From Chryseobacterium salipaludis (GTDB lineage: Bacteria; Bacteroidota; Bacteroidia; Flavobacteriales; Weeksellaceae), in NCBI RefSeq assembly GCF_022968825.1, contig NZ_JALHKS010000003.1:310001-374000 (forward strand): 64,000 nucleotides of DNA, given 5' to 3'. The notes under the pieces were generated by a model. That model was not told where the DNA came from, searched no databases, and worked only from the letters and a program-made list of their open reading frames with translations. Each line of letters starts with the position of its first letter. The stretch's first letter is position 1. Below, in pieces: positions 9,626-18,444 of this stretch. The position numbers and the translations under genes were made by a program.

Positions 9626-11293
9626 ATGGCGCTGGAGCAATTGGAATACTATTCCCGGTTTTTCGCATTCATTCTGAAATATTATAACAGCGGTGTGGTA
9701 CAGTCAACCACCGACTCTGCGCTGAATGAACTGCAGGCGGAAAATGAGTACGACTTCAAGGAAACGCCGAAAGAACTCGTAGAGGATTTAAAAAGGATGG
9801 GTCCTACCTTCGTGAAGCTGGGCCAATTGCTGTCCACGCGCCCGGACCTTTTACCGGATCCGTATTTGGAAGCCTTGGCAGAACTGCAGGACGATGTAGA
9901 AACCATCAGCTACGAAGAAATCCAGGAGATATTTGAAGAAGAAATTGGGGTCCGTATTTCAAAGGCGTTTCAAAGTTTCGATAAGGAACCCTTGGCCAGC
10001 GCATCCATCGGGCAGGTCCACCGCGCAGTATTGCCGTCCGGACGCGAAGTGGTGGTTAAGGTGCAGCGTCCCGGCGTTCGCCAGCGGTTTCTCGAAGATT
10101 TGCAGACGCTGCAAAAAATGGCGGATCTTGCTGTTTCCTATTCCAAAAATGCGCGCAAATATGCACTGGACAGCATTGTGGAGGAAATGCGTTTTATTCT
10201 GGTCAATGAACTGGACTATGAAAAGGAGGCACAGCATCTCCGCTTACTTCGGACCAATCTGGAGCGTTTCGATCTGCTGATGATTCCGGATGCAGTTCCC
10301 GCCTATTCCACCGGCAAGGTGCTCACGATGGATTATATTTTTGGCAAAAAAATAACCTCGCTGGGCAACCTGCGAAAACTGGAAACTGATTTCTCGCCGC
10401 TGGTCGACCAACTGATTGAAGCCTATCTGCAGCAAATTATTGTTGACGGCTTTGCGCATGCAGACCCGCATCCGGGCAACATTCACCTCACGCCGAATAA
10501 CAGGCTGGCTATTATGGATTTAGGCATGGTTGCTAAATTCAGTCCCCAACTGCGGGAAAAAATCACCAAACTTTTGATTTCCATTGGGCATAAAAATGGT
10601 GATGAAATGACGGACGCTTTGCTGGCGATGAGCGAATACGATCATGAGGATGAAGACGCTTTAGTACGCTTTCGCAAAAATCTGAACCGGCTGGTGCAGG
10701 AAAACCTTACCACTACCGCTGCCGATATGCAGACCGGACGCATTGTTTTGCAAATCAACCGTATTGCCGCCAATGAAGGAATTAAAGTCAACGTAGAATT
10801 GAATATTCTGGGAAAAATACTTTTAAATCTCGATCAGATTATTGCGGAACTTACGCCAAAATATGATATGCAGCAGGCCATTCGCCGCTTTACAGAAAAA
10901 GTGCTGCGCCAGAAAATGGCAGAATATCTGAAACCTGATGATCTGTATGGATTTATTTTGGACAATAAAAAATTCCTGGAGCATTTGCCCGGACGGCTGG
11001 ACATCATTACCTCTAAACTTGCGGACGGTCAACTGGAAGTGAGAATTAATGCCTTTAATGAAAAACGCCTCACCGATGGTTTTCAAAAAGTAGCCAACAG
11101 GATTACGGCCGGCCTCGTTCTGGCAGCAATGATTATTGGCGCGGCGCTGCTCATGCGGGTTCCTTCCTCGTACTCTGTCCTAGGATATGGTTTATTACCA
11201 TTTGTATTTTTTATAGTGGCCATTGGGCTGGGTCTTTTTCTGGTGTACAATATCCTGTTCAAGGATGAGAGTTTCCGGAATAAATCAAAGTAG
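9626..11293 (+). CDS. ABC1/AarF/UbiB atypical kinase-like protein
   Basis: This is a UbiB/ADCK-family atypical kinase-like ATPase, a family linked to isoprenoid quinone synthesis and lipid homeostasis. The 555 residues contain the family KxGQ motif (K64-L-G-Q67), the alanine-rich nucleotide loop (ASASIGQVH), the lysine in VVVKVQRP, a catalytic HADPHPGN segment and a DLGM metal-binding motif, then two C-terminal membrane helices. All core motifs are intact. In a menaquinone-using bacterium the link to quinone synthesis is inference. There is no obvious operon partner. Confidence 0.9.
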   Translation: MALEQLEYYSRFFAFILKYYNSGVVQSTTDSALNELQAENEYDFKETPKELVEDLKRMGPTFVKLGQLLSTRPDLLPDPYLEALAELQDDVETISYEEIQEIFEEEIGVRISKAFQSFDKEPLASASIGQVHRAVLPSGREVVVKVQRPGVRQRFLEDLQTLQKMADLAVSYSKNARKYALDSIVEEMRFILVNELDYEKEAQHLRLLRTNLERFDLLMIPDAVPAYSTGKVLTMDYIFGKKITSLGNLRKLETDFSPLVDQLIEAYLQQIIVDGFAHADPHPGNIHLTPNNRLAIMDLGMVAKFSPQLREKITKLLISIGHKNGDEMTDALLAMSEYDHEDEDALVRFRKNLNRLVQENLTTTAADMQTGRIVLQINRIAANEGIKVNVELNILGKILLNLDQIIAELTPKYDMQQAIRRFTEKVLRQKMAEYLKPDDLYGFILDNKKFLEHLPGRLDIITSKLADGQLEVRINAFNEKRLTDGFQKVANRITAGLVLAAMIIGAALLMRVPSSYSVLGYGLLPFVFFIVAIGLGLFLVYNILFKDESFRNKSK

Positions 11294-11325
11294 TCCCGAA
11301 CAATTTTCTCTAATTATATAAAATG

Positions 11326-11333
11326 TAATTTTG
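11326..11333 (+). promoter_or_regulatory. -7 box TAATTTTG for the HipA-like gene
   Basis: This is a consensus TAnnTTTG box with only 4 bp before the ATG at 11338. If it is used, transcription would begin at or next to the start codon, giving a leaderless mRNA. Confidence 0.45.
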
Positions 11334-11337
11334 CTTT

Positions 11338-12123
11338 ATGATAGATTTTTCGCTGCGCACCGTTAAGGTTCAACGCTATATTCTACCGCTTCGGGAAGGC
11401 GGCTCGTTACCGGCCCTGGCGGAGGCAGATGATGGTTTCACGTATGTTCTAAAATTTCGCGGTGCCGGGCACGGCGTGAAAATGCTGATCTCCGAATTGC
11501 TGGGCGGTTTAATCGCCAAAGCCCTGGAACTGCCGGTGCCCGAACTTGTTTTTGCGCAACTTAGTGAGGACTTCGGCCGTACGGAACCCGATGAGGAAAT
11601 TCAGGATTTGCTGAAAGCATCACAGGGTTTGAATCTGGGCTTGCATTTCCTGTCCGGCGCGTTGGCCTACGACGGCATGCGCCAGGTAGATCCTTTGCTC
11701 GCCTCCAAAATCGTCTGGCTCGATGCCTTTACCACCAATATTGACCGTACTTTTAAAAACACCAATCTGCTTTGGTGGCATAAAGAACTATGGCTGATCG
11801 ATCAGGGCGCTTCCTTTTATTTTCATCATTCCTGGGAAGATCTTGACCGTCACGCGAAAAGTACTTTCGCTTATATTAAAGATCATGTGCTGCTTCCGCA
11901 GGCAACGCTTCTCGACGAGGCAGATCGTTTCGGGCACGAAAAACTTACCTCTGAAATATTAAAAACCATTACCAATCAAATACCGGATGACTGGCTGCAG
12001 TGGGAAGACTCCCGCCAAACACCGGATGAACTGCGCCTTGCCTATTTCCATTTCCTGATGACAAGACTCGAACATTCCTCTAATTTCTTAAATCAAGCGA
12101 AAAATGCAGCAGCATCTTTATGA
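11338..12123 (+). CDS. HipA-like kinase-family protein
   Basis: This 261-residue protein resembles the compact HipA-like kinase domain family, shorter than the HipA toxin (about 440 residues). Visible features are a possible ATP-binding lysine in YVLKF (K39), a catalytic-loop-like NIDRTFKN (D136, N141) and a metal-site-like LIDQG (D155). No HipB-like helix-turn-helix partner is adjacent. Its last 20 bp overlap the DUF3037 gene, a pairing common in bacterial genomes. Substrate and toxicity are unknown, and a toxin role should not be assumed. Confidence 0.8.
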   Translation: MIDFSLRTVKVQRYILPLREGGSLPALAEADDGFTYVLKFRGAGHGVKMLISELLGGLIAKALELPVPELVFAQLSEDFGRTEPDEEIQDLLKASQGLNLGLHFLSGALAYDGMRQVDPLLASKIVWLDAFTTNIDRTFKNTNLLWWHKELWLIDQGASFYFHHSWEDLDRHAKSTFAYIKDHVLLPQATLLDEADRFGHEKLTSEILKTITNQIPDDWLQWEDSRQTPDELRLAYFHFLMTRLEHSSNFLNQAKNAAASL

Positions 12124-12484
12124 ATATGCGGTGATTCGTTTTGTTCCGAAAGTGGAACGGGAGGAATTTTTAAACGTGGGACTTATTCTTTTTTGTAAAA
12201 GAAGCCGCTACCTGCGGGTACAGTATCAGATTTGTTCCGGGAAATTTACCGCGTTTCAGCCTTCGATTGAAGTAGGGGAACTGGAAGAAACCCTGGCTCA
12301 TTTTCAGGCAATCGCTGCCGGCCGGAAAGAGGCCGGAAGGATCGGAATGCTCGATGTGCCGGAACGGTTCCGGTGGCTTACCGCTGTACGCAGTGCCACG
12401 GTGCAAACTTCCCGCCCGCACCCAGGAATCTGTAACCAGCTCGATGAAACCTTCGATCGCTTATTTCGGGAGCTGGTGCTGTAA
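12104..12484 (+). CDS. DUF3037 protein, partner of the HipA-like kinase
   Basis: This 126-residue protein matches the DUF3037 pattern: an N-terminal YEYAVIRFVP strand, then REEFLNVGLILFC and a C-terminal helical region ending FDRLFRELVL. Function is unknown. Its start lies 20 bp inside the HipA-like gene, so translation is probably coupled and the products may act together. It converges on the helicase gene with a 1-bp gap and no visible terminator. Confidence 0.85.
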   Translation: MQQHLYEYAVIRFVPKVEREEFLNVGLILFCKRSRYLRVQYQICSGKFTAFQPSIEVGELEETLAHFQAIAAGRKEAGRIGMLDVPERFRWLTAVRSATVQTSRPHPGICNQLDETFDRLFRELVL

Positions 12485-12485
12485 C

Positions 12486-14816
12486 TTAATCCAGTTTGGT
12501 AAGTTTCGCGAATTTCAGAATCAGGTTTTTTTCTCCTTCATGCTGAAATTTCACTTTGGCTTTAATGTTTTTAGGATCCGTACCGTCCAGGAAAGTGACC
12601 TCTCCTACCCCGAATCGGTCATGTCGCACGCGGTCACCCACTTCAATATCTTCCGACGAAGTACCGCTGGGATTAATGATTTTGGCCGTGGCTACCGGTT
12701 TTAGGTTTTGCGGCACCGGCACATCTTCATCGCGTTTCAGTGGTTTCTTTTCAGCTTTTTTGCGGAAAGAGCGTGGCTCAGCCGGTGTATCATCAAAAAT
12801 ACTGGAGCGCAAACCGGAGTGATTAATGAAACGGCTTTCGGTGGCAGGATTAATGAAATCGATATACTGCTCCTCTACTTCGCTCAAGAAACGGGACGGT
12901 TCTGCATCGGTAATTTTTCCCCATTGAAAGCGGGAAACCGCATAGGTAAAGTAGGCCTGCTTCTCGGCGCGGGTTAGTGCGACATAAAATAACCGCCGTT
13001 CCTCTTCCAGCTCTTCGCGGGTGGACGAACTCATAAAGCTCGGGAACAGGTTTTCTTCTAAACCTACGAGATACACAACCGGAAATTCCAGTCCTTTTGA
13101 AAGGTGAATCGTCATTAGAGACACCATATCACCATCTGCTTCCTTCTCTGCCTGGGTATCCGCGGACAGCGCAATATTTTCCAGGAAATTACTCAGCGAC
13201 GGATCGCCGTCTTCGAGTTGCTGTTGTTCCTCGATGAAGCCCTGCATAGAGTTCATTAATTCCTGCACGTTTTCCACGCGCGAAATCCCCTCCGGCGTCT
13301 GGTCATCTTTCAGGAATTTAATTAAACCAGTGCGTTTGGCAGTTTCCATGGCCACATTATAGGCATTGTTCTCTTTCAGCATTACCTGCAAGGCTTTAAT
13401 CATGGCCCAGAAATCACCGAGCTTGGTCAGAACCCCATTATTTAAGTTAAGGCGCGGCGCATAAAATCCTAAATTAGATAATACTTCAGCCACGGACACA
13501 TTCTGCGAATCTGCAAAAACTGTGAGTTTATTCTGGGTCGTTTCACCGATGCCGCGCGCGGGATAATTGATAACCCGGCTTAAAGCTTCGCCATCATTTT
13601 CATTAATAAGCAAACGCAGGTACGCAATTAAATCCTTGACTTCTTTCCGCTGATAAAACGAAAGACCGCCAAAAACCCGATACGGAATATTTTTTCGCCG
13701 CAGCGCATCTTCAAAGGCGCGGGTCTGTGAATTGGTTCTGTATAAAATTGAAAAATCAGTAAACTTTCGCTGATTGGAGTTATGCTGTTCCCAGATGTTC
13801 GATGCTACAAAATTGGCCTCGTCTGCATCGGAAAGGGCACGGTACACTTTGATTTTTTCGCCTTCTTCATTTTCACTGAAGACGTTTTTCTTAAACTGCT
13901 GCACGTTTCGGGAAATCACCACATTGGCCGCATTAACAATATTCTGGGTGGACCGGTAGTTCTGTTCCAGTGACACTGATTCTGCTTCAGGGTAATCTTT
14001 TTTAAAGTTTAAGATATTATAGATATTCGCCCCACGGAAAGAATAAATTGACTGGGCATCATCTCCTACCACACAAATGTTTTCAAACTTGGAAGCCAAA
14101 GCTTTCACAATCAGGTACTGCGAATGATTGGTATCCTGGTACTCATCTACCAGAATATACCGGAAGCGGTCCTGATATTTTGCCAGCACTTCGGGGAAGC
14201 GTGTCAGGAGTTCATTGGTTCGGAGAAGCAGATCGTCAAAATCCATGGCCCCATTTTTAAAGCAGGCCTCCACATATTTCTGGTAAATGGTGCCGATATG
14301 TTTCATATTCGTGCGTTCATCCGCTTCAATGAGTTCAGGATTATTAAAGTAAGCTTTAACGGTAATCAAATTGTTCTTGTAGGTGGAAATCCGCGACAGT
14401 ACTTTTTTAGGTTTATATAAATCTGAATCGAGTTTCAGATCTTTCAATACCTTTTTTAAAACATTAAGGGAATCCTGGGAATCATAAATCGTAAAGTTCG
14501 ATGGAAAACCCAGATAATGTGCCTCGGAGCGCAGGATCCGCGCGAAGACCGAGTGGAAGGTTCCCATCCACAGCGAGCGGGCTTCACTCTGCCCTGCTAC
14601 CTTAGCGATACGCTCCTTCATTTCCTTGGCGGCTTTGTTGGTAAAGGTAAGTGCCAGGATATTAAACGGATCTACCAGATTGTTGATGAGGTGCGCAATC
14701 CGCATGGTGAGGACGCGGGTTTTCCCCGAACCTGCGCCGGCAAGCACCATCAGTGGCCCTTCGAGTGTGGTTACGGCTTTATATTGTGCTTCATTCAATC
14801 CTTTTAAATAGTCCAT
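12486..14816 (-). CDS. UvrD/PcrA-type superfamily 1 DNA helicase
   Basis: This 3'-5' ATP-dependent DNA helicase acts in repair and replication-conflict resolution. Starting at the ATG at 14816 it has Q-motif residues (LNEAQYKAV), Walker A GAGSGKT (27-33), motif II VDEYQDTN, GDDAQSIYSFRGA, EQNYRST, and the C-terminal LSKGLEFPVVYLVG and VALTRAEK motifs. The tail GVGEVTFLDG fits the PcrA/UvrD C-terminal domain that contacts RNA polymerase. An in-frame TTG start at 14840 lies inside the -7 box and is rejected. Confidence 0.93.
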   Translation of the reverse strand: MDYLKGLNEAQYKAVTTLEGPLMVLAGAGSGKTRVLTMRIAHLINNLVDPFNILALTFTNKAAKEMKERIAKVAGQSEARSLWMGTFHSVFARILRSEAHYLGFPSNFTIYDSQDSLNVLKKVLKDLKLDSDLYKPKKVLSRISTYKNNLITVKAYFNNPELIEADERTNMKHIGTIYQKYVEACFKNGAMDFDDLLLRTNELLTRFPEVLAKYQDRFRYILVDEYQDTNHSQYLIVKALASKFENICVVGDDAQSIYSFRGANIYNILNFKKDYPEAESVSLEQNYRSTQNIVNAANVVISRNVQQFKKNVFSENEEGEKIKVYRALSDADEANFVASNIWEQHNSNQRKFTDFSILYRTNSQTRAFEDALRRKNIPYRVFGGLSFYQRKEVKDLIAYLRLLINENDGEALSRVINYPARGIGETTQNKLTVFADSQNVSVAEVLSNLGFYAPRLNLNNGVLTKLGDFWAMIKALQVMLKENNAYNVAMETAKRTGLIKFLKDDQTPEGISRVENVQELMNSMQGFIEEQQQLEDGDPSLSNFLENIALSADTQAEKEADGDMVSLMTIHLSKGLEFPVVYLVGLEENLFPSFMSSSTREELEEERRLFYVALTRAEKQAYFTYAVSRFQWGKITDAEPSRFLSEVEEQYIDFINPATESRFINHSGLRSSIFDDTPAEPRSFRKKAEKKPLKRDEDVPVPQNLKPVATAKIINPSGTSSEDIEVGDRVRHDRFGVGEVTFLDGTDPKNIKAKVKFQHEGEKNLILKFAKLTKLD

Positions 14817-14837
14817 CTTTCCCAATTTGATTCGCCG

Positions 14838-14845
14838 CAAAGATA
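14838..14845 (-). promoter_or_regulatory. -7 box TATCTTTG for the helicase gene
   Basis: This minus-strand TAnnTTTG match ends 21 bp upstream of the ATG at 14816. It overlaps the alternative TTG start, which supports the ATG. Confidence 0.55.
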
Positions 14846-15050
14846 CAGATTTTCACGCCTTTCTGAAACCGCTGCAGTGCAGCCGTGGGTTGCTGAAACC
14901 ACATGGATCGGCTGAGTTTGGTTATTAAAAATGAAGATTTTCACTCGTGATTATAAGCCCGAAAGCATATCCCTCTTTGAAACTTATAAATATTATAAAA
15001 GTAACGTGGGATTATCTTTCCTAAAAATCCTTAAAAAAGAATAAAAGTAT

Positions 15051-15058
15051 TATATTTG
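15051..15058 (+). promoter_or_regulatory. -7 box TATATTTG for secG
   Basis: A consensus box followed by GC lies 22 bp upstream of the secG ATG, in an AT-rich leader. Confidence 0.6.
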
Positions 15059-15080
15059 CACCCTAAATTAGGCTACAATA

Positions 15081-15434
15081 ATGAGTACAGTATTTACTTT
15101 ATTTATGGTGCTGATCATGATCCTCAGTGTGTTACTGATCATCGTGGTCATGGCACAGAACCCGAAAGGCGGTGGTTTATCCGGAACTTTTGGCGGTACT
15201 TCTTCGGCACAGTTCGGTGTGCAGCGTACCAATGATTTCATGGAAAAATCAACCTGGACCCTGGGGATTCTGATTGTAGTGATGATTATCCTGAGCGTAG
15301 TCCTGACTGCAAATCCGGTTCAAAAGATTCAAACTGCACCCGCACAAATTGAAAAAGGTGCACCGCAAACAGCGCCTGCCACCAACAACCCTGGAACAGC
15401 ACCGGTAGCTCCAGAGACGACGCCGGCTCCATAA
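15081..15434 (+). CDS. secG: Preprotein translocase subunit SecG
   Basis: This small subunit of the SecYEG protein-export channel has two membrane helices (about 3-25 and 55-76) linked by the diagnostic QNPKGGGLSGTFGG loop. The C-terminal tail (about 85-117) is rich in Pro, Ala and Thr, longer than the E. coli tail but typical for Bacteroidetes. A strong terminator follows directly. Confidence 0.94.
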   Translation: MSTVFTLFMVLIMILSVLLIIVVMAQNPKGGGLSGTFGGTSSAQFGVQRTNDFMEKSTWTLGILIVVMIILSVVLTANPVQKIQTAPAQIEKGAPQTAPATNNPGTAPVAPETTPAP

Positions 15435-15459
15435 TCAGCAAAAGATATTTCAATAATAC

Positions 15460-15490
15460 AGAACGTGCGTTTACCGCGCGTTCTTTTTTT
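15460..15490 (+). terminator. Intrinsic terminator after secG
   Basis: A 10-bp stem (15460-15469 with 15475-15484, one G-T wobble) with a 5-nt loop is followed by a run of seven T. The 3' arm lies within the last codons of the convergent glycosyltransferase gene. Confidence 0.8.
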
Positions 15491-16310
15491 GTTGCCATCG
15501 GGCCAGAAAATGCCGCGACTTTAAGCCTAAAGATAAAACGGTATGCAGTATTCTATTTGACCTGTAATATTTATTTACGAAGATCTGCATTGCACCATAA
15601 AAACGCTCGAGATAGACGTCGTCTTTTACGGTACATTCCCCTTTAATATGCAGCACCGAGGCTTTGCCGTAATACCAATTGGTGTAGCCGGCCTGCAGCA
15701 GCGTATAACAAAGGTCAATATCTTCCCCGTACATGAAGTATTGTTCATCCAAGCCGCCAATTGCGAGATACACCTCTTTTTGGGTGAGCAGAAACGCACC
15801 GGTAATCACTTCAACCGGCGCAACATCATACTCGCCAATGTCTGTACGATAGTATGAAGTTCTTTTTTGTTTGCCAATCAGAAAGAGTTTTTTAAAAGAG
15901 CTGAGCGGATCCGGTACGATCCTTTTACTTTCTGGCAGAAAATTCCCGTTCAGGTCATGCAGACGAACGCCCAGGCAGCCAAAATGATCCTGTGATTCGG
16001 CAAATGTAATCAGGTCTGCCATCGACTGATCTTCCAGCTCCGTATCAGGATTTAAAAGAAGGATGAATTCACCATTGGCCAATCTGGCAATGCGGTTGTT
16101 TGCTTTTGCAAAACCACCATTTTCTTCAGCAGCAATAAACTGAACGCGTGGAAATTGACTAATTAAACTTTTCCAGCTCTGATCGGGCGACAGATTATCG
16201 ATCACGATCACTTCGTACGTAACTTCTGTAATATATTTTTCCAGAGAAAGCAGGCAGTTTCTCAGGACGCGGGTACCGTTATAGTTGACGATCAGTACGG
16301 ACAACTTCAT
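15471..16310 (-). CDS. Family 2 glycosyltransferase (rhamnosyl-like)
   Basis: This GT-A fold transferase has 279 residues from the ATG at 16310. It begins MKLSVLIVNYNG and has EVIVIDNLSPDQS, a NPDTELED (DxD-like) motif, and a GAFLLTQKEVYLAIGGLDEQYFMYGEDIDLCYTL acceptor region split across conserved blocks, as in rhamnosyltransferases for surface polysaccharide. The start overlaps the stop of the preceding glycosyltransferase by ATGA, so translation is coupled. Donor and acceptor are unknown. Confidence 0.88.
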   Translation of the reverse strand: MKLSVLIVNYNGTRVLRNCLLSLEKYITEVTYEVIVIDNLSPDQSWKSLISQFPRVQFIAAEENGGFAKANNRIARLANGEFILLLNPDTELEDQSMADLITFAESQDHFGCLGVRLHDLNGNFLPESKRIVPDPLSSFKKLFLIGKQKRTSYYRTDIGEYDVAPVEVITGAFLLTQKEVYLAIGGLDEQYFMYGEDIDLCYTLLQAGYTNWYYGKASVLHIKGECTVKDDVYLERFYGAMQIFVNKYYRSNRILHTVLSLGLKSRHFLARWQQKKNAR

Positions 16311-17131
16311 CTTCCTCTCCATAATAAATAGCGGTTACGCGACACTCTGAAAATATATTTTGCTGAAAAAAAGGCAGAATAAGCAATATACGACATCGGG
16401 CCGAGTTGCTTCGCTTCGTACAGTTCCTTCAGACTGCGCTGGAACCCTTTTTCCATTTCCGGTAGATTAGCAGAAAGTCCGGCCACACCGAAACTTCGTT
16501 TGCCGCTTCCGGCCAGAATAAGTTCTTCATCTAAAATGGCCATCTTTCCCTTCAGCGACATGCGCAGCCACAGATTTAAATCTTCTGCATGCCGTTGATC
16601 CTGGTTGAATATTCCGGTTTTCTGAATCAGAGTTTTTCTAAATATCACCGTTGACGGTTGCGCTTCATTCCTGAAAAGCAATTTTCTAAATGTAATCTTT
16701 GCCAGCTTGTTTACTTGACATTTATACGGAAAAAGCAATCGCTGACCTGTACGCCGGGCGGCAATAAAATCGAGGTGTTCGCTGTGAAAATAGTGCATCT
16801 GCTTTTCCGTTTTTTCTTGGAGCCATTCATCATCTGCATCCAGTAATGCGATATATTCGCCAGACGATCTCTCCATTCCTGCATTGCGTGCCGCGGACAC
16901 TCCCTGATTCAACTGCTGCAAGATGATAAGATTGAATTCAGGATGCTGTGCTGCATATTTTTGTGCAACTTCCGCCGTATGATCAGTGGAGCCGTCATCA
17001 ATTACAAATACTTCGAACTGAAAATGACCTGTTTGCTTACGCACAGAATCCAGTGCAGTTACCAGCGTTTCCTGCGCATTGTAGGCAGGAATAATAACAG
17101 AAATCAGGTCAGAAGCAGCGAGTGTATTCAT
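16307..17131 (-). CDS. Family 2 glycosyltransferase
   Basis: This GT-A transferase has 274 residues when started at the ATG at 17131. The N-terminus reads LISVIIPAYNAQETL, followed by EVFVIDDGSTD and LLDADDEW, the nucleotide-sugar and metal-binding motifs. A longer frame up to 17260 would run into recR and encodes unlikely sequence, so it is not used. It starts 4 bp after the recR stop and ends in a 4-bp overlap with the next glycosyltransferase. Confidence 0.87.
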   Translation of the reverse strand: MNTLAASDLISVIIPAYNAQETLVTALDSVRKQTGHFQFEVFVIDDGSTDHTAEVAQKYAAQHPEFNLIILQQLNQGVSAARNAGMERSSGEYIALLDADDEWLQEKTEKQMHYFHSEHLDFIAARRTGQRLLFPYKCQVNKLAKITFRKLLFRNEAQPSTVIFRKTLIQKTGIFNQDQRHAEDLNLWLRMSLKGKMAILDEELILAGSGKRSFGVAGLSANLPEMEKGFQRSLKELYEAKQLGPMSYIAYSAFFSAKYIFRVSRNRYLLWRGR

Positions 17132-17135
17132 TCCA

Positions 17136-17747
17136 TCAATCTTTCTCGCTGTACGGCAACCGGTTTTGAATTGAGCGTCCCAGCGACAGTTCATCCGCAT
17201 ATTCCAGTTCATCGCCCACCGAGATTCCCCGGGCAATGGTAGAAAATTTGACCGGCGCATCCTTGAACTTTTTATAGATAAAATACGCCGTGGTATCGCC
17301 CTCCATAGTAGCGCTTAAAGCGAAGATGAGTTCGTTTACTTGTCCCTCTTGCAGCTTTTTTTCAATGGTTCCGATATTGAGTTTGTTAGGTCCGATTCCT
17401 TCCATCGGCGAAATTTTTCCACCAAGCACCAGATATTTACCACGGTATTTCCCGGTGTTTTCAATTGCCATCACATCACGCACATCCTCCACGATGCAGA
17501 GTTGCTCATCGCTTCTCTTTTCGCTGGCGCAAATGGTGCATACCGGCTGGTCCGAGAAGTTATGACATTCACGACAGTACTGAATATCATTCACCAGTTT
17601 TTTTAAAGATTCAGCCAGCGTTAATGCCTGACTTTCCGGCTGCTTCAGGAGATAGAGAGCGAGCCTGAGCGCCGATTTTTTTCCAATCCCGGGCAGCCCG
17701 GAAATCTCCTCTACTGCCTTTGCCAGGACTTTACTTGGGTACTCCAT
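17136..17747 (-). CDS. recR: Recombination mediator protein RecR
   Basis: RecR works with RecO and RecF to load RecA on gapped DNA. The 203 residues show a helix-hairpin-helix (LPGIGKKSALRLAL), a four-Cys zinc finger (CREC...CTIC), a Toprim segment (IVEDVRDVMAIE) and the C-terminal Walker-B-like region. Family length is normal. It is the first gene of an operon with two glycosyltransferases, an odd but tight linkage. Confidence 0.95.
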   Translation of the reverse strand: MEYPSKVLAKAVEEISGLPGIGKKSALRLALYLLKQPESQALTLAESLKKLVNDIQYCRECHNFSDQPVCTICASEKRSDEQLCIVEDVRDVMAIENTGKYRGKYLVLGGKISPMEGIGPNKLNIGTIEKKLQEGQVNELIFALSATMEGDTTAYFIYKKFKDAPVKFSTIARGISVGDELEYADELSLGRSIQNRLPYSEKD

Positions 17748-17751
17748 ATTA

Positions 17752-17759
17752 CAAAAATA
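17752..17759 (-). promoter_or_regulatory. -7 box TATTTTTG for recR operon
   Basis: This TAnnTTTG box on the minus strand lies only 4 bp before the recR ATG, implying a leaderless or nearly leaderless transcript. Confidence 0.5.
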
Positions 17760-17906
17760 AACTTAAAAAAAGGAAGCAGCAAGTCGCACTGTATTTATTA
17801 TCTTTAAAAATTATTTCGCGGAAAAACGGCAATTAAACAGAAAATAAACGCCCTGAAATTTCTTAAAACGAAATATGATATTGCAAATTTAAACTCAGAT
17901 ATATTT

Positions 17907-18392
17907 ATGAAAAAACTCTGGATCCTTATGCTGCCCTTAGCGCTGGCAAGCTGCACGAAAGAAGGACAAATAAGTTCGGCCGGAACAGAACCCGTTGCAG
18001 GTGAAGACTCTGTGGCCGTCCACACGCCCGACGCCATCGGAACGCTACCGCTCGAAACTTTTGGTTTTCCGCCGGAAGTGGAAGGCTGCAGCTGTTATTT
18101 CAGTAAAAACAAGGAAGACTTTGAAAACGAAAAATATATTTACATTGATGATTACGGAAATCACGCATTTGTGAAAACCGGTGGCAACCTGATCCGCGTG
18201 AAGATGGAAGAAGGCGATTTCGATCCGGAAAATTTCAATAAGCACATCAGTAATGAAGAAGTTGATATTACCATTACCGGAAAAAAGGTAAGCGAATTGG
18301 AAGAAGTGATGCGCTTCGAAGGAAGTATGACGGTGCAGCACCGCAACGGGCAAACCATCACGACGCCCATTTACGGCGAATGCGGTTGCTAA
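17907..18392 (+). CDS. Small lipoprotein of unknown function
   Basis: This 161-residue protein has a short signal peptide and a lipobox (ALASC, Cys16). The mature part carries a GCSCYF motif and ends GECGC, so the cysteines may form disulphides. The acidic middle region has alternating strand-like sequence. I do not recognise the family. It lies alone, between recR (divergent) and the M20 dipeptidase. Confidence 0.8.
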   Translation: MKKLWILMLPLALASCTKEGQISSAGTEPVAGEDSVAVHTPDAIGTLPLETFGFPPEVEGCSCYFSKNKEDFENEKYIYIDDYGNHAFVKTGGNLIRVKMEEGDFDPENFNKHISNEEVDITITGKKVSELEEVMRFEGSMTVQHRNGQTITTPIYGECGC

Positions 18393-18418
18393 AGGAAAAA
18401 CTGCCCGCGATTTATTTG

Positions 18419-18426
18419 TAAATTTG
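18419..18426 (+). promoter_or_regulatory. -7 box TAAATTTG for the M20 dipeptidase
   Basis: This consensus TAnnTTTG box ends 18 bp before the ATG at 18445. Confidence 0.5.
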
Positions 18427-18444
18427 ATTTCTTAAATTAAACGT

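Noticed and set aside
16307-17260. Longer glycosyltransferase frame starting at 17260
   Set aside because: The extra 43 codons lie inside recR and are not glycosyltransferase-like; the ATG at 17131 gives the correct N-terminus.
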